Assembly: GCA_004557975.1 (NCBI GenBank)
Contig: SFEV01000089.1
Span: forward strand, 1 to 6,893
DNA from: Lachnospiraceae bacterium
GTDB taxonomy: Bacteria; Bacillota; Clostridia; Lachnospirales; Lachnospiraceae
Length of the DNA: 6,893 nt
Direction of reading: 5' to 3'
Positions 5,871 through 6,893 of the stretch are shown piece after piece. A program made the translations under genes and the position numbers. The notes below the pieces were generated by a model that had not been told where the DNA came from, did not search any database, and was given only the letters and a program-made list of their open reading frames with translations. Position 1 is the stretch's first letter, and each line of letters starts with the position of its first letter.

Positions 5871-5926
5871 TGATTTATTAAGAGGATAACAGCAACATTT
5901 TATTCTGATTTCCGGGTGGTGAAACA

Positions 5927-6258
5927 ATGAAAAAGAAAAAGAGAATTTTAACTTCGATAGAGCCGTATCTCTGGCTTCTGCCCAGTATGCTGCTGATGGC
6001 AGTCTTTATACTGATTCCGATCTTTTCAGTTTTCCATATATCACTCAGTAAAGTCACCAAGGCAGGCATCATCAAGGACTTTATCGGACTGGACAATTTC
6101 CGGAAGGTTCTGGGCGGTTCAGCGTTCCCGCTGGTATTGAAAAACACACTGGTATGGACGATTGTGGTCGTGGGACTTTCCACGCTGATCGGCTTTATCC
6201 TTGCGATTGTGCTGAACAATCAGTTCCGCGGACGCAAGATTGCCCGGGCGATTGTGGT
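5927..6258 (+). pseudogene. N-terminal remnant of a MalF-type sugar ABC permease
   Basis: The ATG at 5927 follows a GGTGG-like site. The product starts with a basic head (MKKKKR) and a first membrane segment at about residues 13-35 (WLLPSMLLMAVFILIPIFSVF). Next come the family's FIGLDNFRKVL loop, a second membrane segment at about 73-97 (NTLVWTIVVVGLSTLIG), then FRGRKIARAIV. Here homology stops: the frame adds a few alien residues (KSIW) and ends at 6274. Whole MalF/UgpA-type permeases are about 290-310 residues with six membrane spans and the EAA loop; only about 110 residues and two spans remain. The break near 6256-6262 joins directly to the end of the partner permease gene. Confidence 0.8.
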
Positions 6259-6306
6259 GAAAAGCATCTGGTAAGCGGACTCGCATCGGGCGGTGTGAAA
6301 GGTTAA
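6259..6306 (+). pseudogene. Last codons of a MalG-type sugar ABC permease
   Basis: In a different frame from the preceding permease, 6259-6306 reads EKHLVSGLASGGVKG and a TAA stop. This closely resembles the conserved C-terminus of MalG/UgpE-type permeases, which end in a pattern such as Q-K-x-x-V-x-G-L-x-x-G-A-V-K-G. The upstream side runs into the MalF-type remnant, so one deletion (roughly 1.3-1.5 kb if the genes were of normal size, an inference) removed the 3' part of the first permease and nearly all of the second. A terminator follows 39 nt later, as expected at an operon end. Confidence 0.65.
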
Positions 6307-6344
6307 GAGAGACGAGGTAGAGTCAAAACAGAATACAGAATTCC

Positions 6345-6379
6345 AGGGCAGTCCTGCATTTTATGTGGGGCTGCTTTTT
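6345..6379 (+). terminator. Intrinsic terminator of the ABC operon remnant
   Basis: GCAGTCC (6348-6354) pairs with GGGCTGC (6368-6374), one pair being G-U, with a 13-nt loop. The stem extends three weak pairs outwards (AGG with TTT), and TTTTT (6375-6379) follows. It sits 39 nt after the permease stop and 11 nt before the IS200/IS605 hairpin. Confidence 0.65.
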
Positions 6380-6390
6380 GTTGAAAAATA

Positions 6391-6430
6391 ATCGGCGCAT
6401 TCTCGTGACTTTAGTCGTGAGTTAGCCGAT
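6391..6430 (+). repeat. Left-end hairpin of the IS200/IS605 element
   Basis: The outer stem is ATCGGC (6391-6396) with GCCGAT (6425-6430), 6 perfect pairs. After a small internal loop (GCATT opposite TTA) comes an inner stem of CTCGTGAC with GTCGTGAG (8 pairs, two of them G-T), capped by TTTA. Imperfect subterminal hairpins of this kind are what the TnpA of the family binds. The role is inferred from position relative to tnpA. Confidence 0.65.
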
Positions 6431-6498
6431 GGATGATGAGTAGTAGAAAAGCGCATTGTATAATCTGTTAATTGTTTGGAGACCGGATCTATGGCTTC

Positions 6499-6540
6499 CT
6501 GGTATGACCAGTGTATATGACTTAGTACCAGCGTATATGA
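6499..6540 (+). repeat. Overlapping inverted and direct repeats in the tnpA leader
   Basis: CTGGT-ATG-ACCAG is a perfect inverted repeat at 6499-6511. The motif ACCAGYGTATATGA occurs twice (6507-6520 and 6527-6540), one mismatch apart, with a 20-bp period. CTGGTA (6499-6504) can therefore pair either with ACCAG at 6507 or with TACCAG at 6526-6531, giving two exclusive hairpins about 65-100 nt before the tnpA start. IS200 tnpA is known to be held down by leader RNA structure; a similar role here is inference. Confidence 0.5.
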
Positions 6541-6602
6541 TGCGGTTTTGTTAACAAAGAGTCGAACGAATGTTCTGTAATTCCGTTGCATTTTAGAAAG
6601 AC

Positions 6603-6856
6603 ATGCGGTATAATATCAAAGAAAATGATCTTACATATGGTTGTGGATATGTCTGTTCTCTTCCGTATCATATCGTATGGTGTACGAAATACAGGAAGCA
6701 GGTCCTGAAGGATGGGATAGATGAGGAACTGAAACAGATGCAAAAAAGAGCCTTTGGGGCGGACATCTGTGGAATCCGTCTTATTGTGCAGTACCAGTCA
6801 GTGACAGGAGCCGGGAACAGGTAGAAACATATCTCAGAAATCAGAAGGAGCGGTAG
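6603..6856 (+). pseudogene. tnpA: tnpA, Y1 (HUH) transposase of IS200 type, internally deleted
   Basis: The first frame from ATG 6603 reads NDLTYGCGYV, then SLPYHIVWCTKYRKQVLKDG and EELKQM, the clear start of IS200-type TnpA, for 46 residues. The end of the protein continues in another frame from about 6743: KKSLWGGHLWNPSYCAV, VSDRSREQVETYLRNQKER, stop at 6854-6856. The centre, including the metal-binding HUH motif (normally within MPDHIHLL), is missing; about 50-60 residues are lost compared with the usual ~150. The catalytic Tyr and the Gln four residues later (YLRNQ) survive in the second frame. The original frame stops at 6824. The ATG has only a weak, close Shine-Dalgarno (GAAAG), in line with the poor translation known for IS200. 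No active transposase can be made from this copy. Confidence 0.85.
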
Positions 6857-6857
6857 T

Positions 6858-6893
6858 GTGAAGGTAACATCCAGTTATGCGGCAGAGATACGA
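6858..6893 (+). CDS. tnpB: Start of a probable tnpB, cut by the window edge
   Basis: GTG at 6858 lies 7 nt after AAGGAG (6845-6850), placed inside the end of tnpA, and opens VKVTSSYAAEIR, running to the window edge without a stop. Position directly after tnpA is typical for tnpB, the RNA-guided nuclease of IS605-type elements, and the first residues are of the type seen at TnpB N-termini. With only 12 codons, the identity rests on context. Its state cannot be judged here. Confidence 0.45.
   Translation, partial: MKVTSSYAAEIR

Larger units (their letters stand above)
6391..6893 (+). mobile_element. IS200/IS605-family element, decayed, continuing past the window
   Basis: The parts in order are a subterminal foldback (6391-6430), a noncoding leader of about 170 bp with repeats, a tnpA remnant, and a probable tnpB start. 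IS200/IS605 elements have no terminal inverted repeats and move as single strands recognised through subterminal hairpins, which fits. The exact left tip cannot be set; it should lie a little upstream of 6391, within 6375-6391. The element sits just behind the ABC operon terminator. The right end is outside the window. Confidence 0.75.

Noticed and set aside
6259..6345. Insertion of a foreign element (for example a group II intron) into the MalF-type permease
   Set aside because: The sequence after the break reads as the C-terminus of the partner permease followed by a normal terminator, so deletion explains it better.
6459..6464. TATAAT in the IS leader as a tnpA promoter
   Set aside because: No convincing -35 lies 16-18 bp upstream; kept only as a weak possibility.
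6585..6613. TTGCAT-17 bp-TATAAT as a tnpA promoter
   Set aside because: It would start transcription inside tnpA, after its start codon, and the -35 matches poorly.
6741..6748. Programmed -1 frameshift in tnpA at the A6 run
   Set aside because: Slippage there would join the two frames, but the product would still lack the HUH catalytic segment.

Overview
The window looks like a chromosomal accessory stretch of an anaerobic Firmicute, most likely a member of the Clostridia / Lachnospiraceae. This rests on gene style: strong GGAGG ribosome-binding sites, clostridial-type Moco proteins, a carbohydrate ABC uptake operon and an IS200/IS605 element. The taxonomic call is inference.

Layout, left to right. 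(1) 1-1706: a probable extended -10 promoter drives an intact Lon-like AAA+ ATPase that lacks the Lon protease domain. (2) 1707-2204: a gap of about 500 bp with no large gene but much structure. It holds a hairpin just after the ATPase stop, a 96-nt foldback that may be its terminator, a perfect 22-bp tandem duplication, and a 24-codon minus-strand ORF with a textbook ribosome-binding site. A divergent pair of interleaved sigma-A-type promoters follows, with an ATAC-N7-GTAT LysR-type operator. (3) 2205-5526: one plus-strand operon, lysR - moaC - moaA - mogA - MOSC, for molybdenum cofactor synthesis and handling. moaC is broken by an internal deletion and frameshift; its neighbours look intact. 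(4) 5527-6380: the wreck of a sugar ABC transporter operon. What remains is the C-terminus of a solute-binding protein, an intergenic hairpin, the N-terminal third of a MalF-type permease joined out of frame to the last ~15 codons of a MalG-type permease, and the operon terminator. (5) 6391-6893: an IS200/IS605 element. It has a left-end hairpin, a leader with repeats, a tnpA that has lost its HUH catalytic centre, and the first 12 codons of a probable tnpB running off the window.

How the parts work together. MoaA and MoaC turn GTP into cyclic pyranopterin monophosphate, MogA activates molybdopterin by adenylylation, and stand-alone MOSC proteins are thought to handle sulfur or metal for such cofactors. 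With moaC broken, this locus alone cannot make the cofactor unless another moaC exists. The LysR regulator heads the same operon. Its predicted operator lies where LysR proteins normally sit to activate a divergent promoter, and the only thing that promoter serves is the 24-residue Met-rich ORF. This regulator/micropeptide unit is the most promising undescribed item. The second theme is decay: deletions are visible in moaC, the ABC operon and tnpA.
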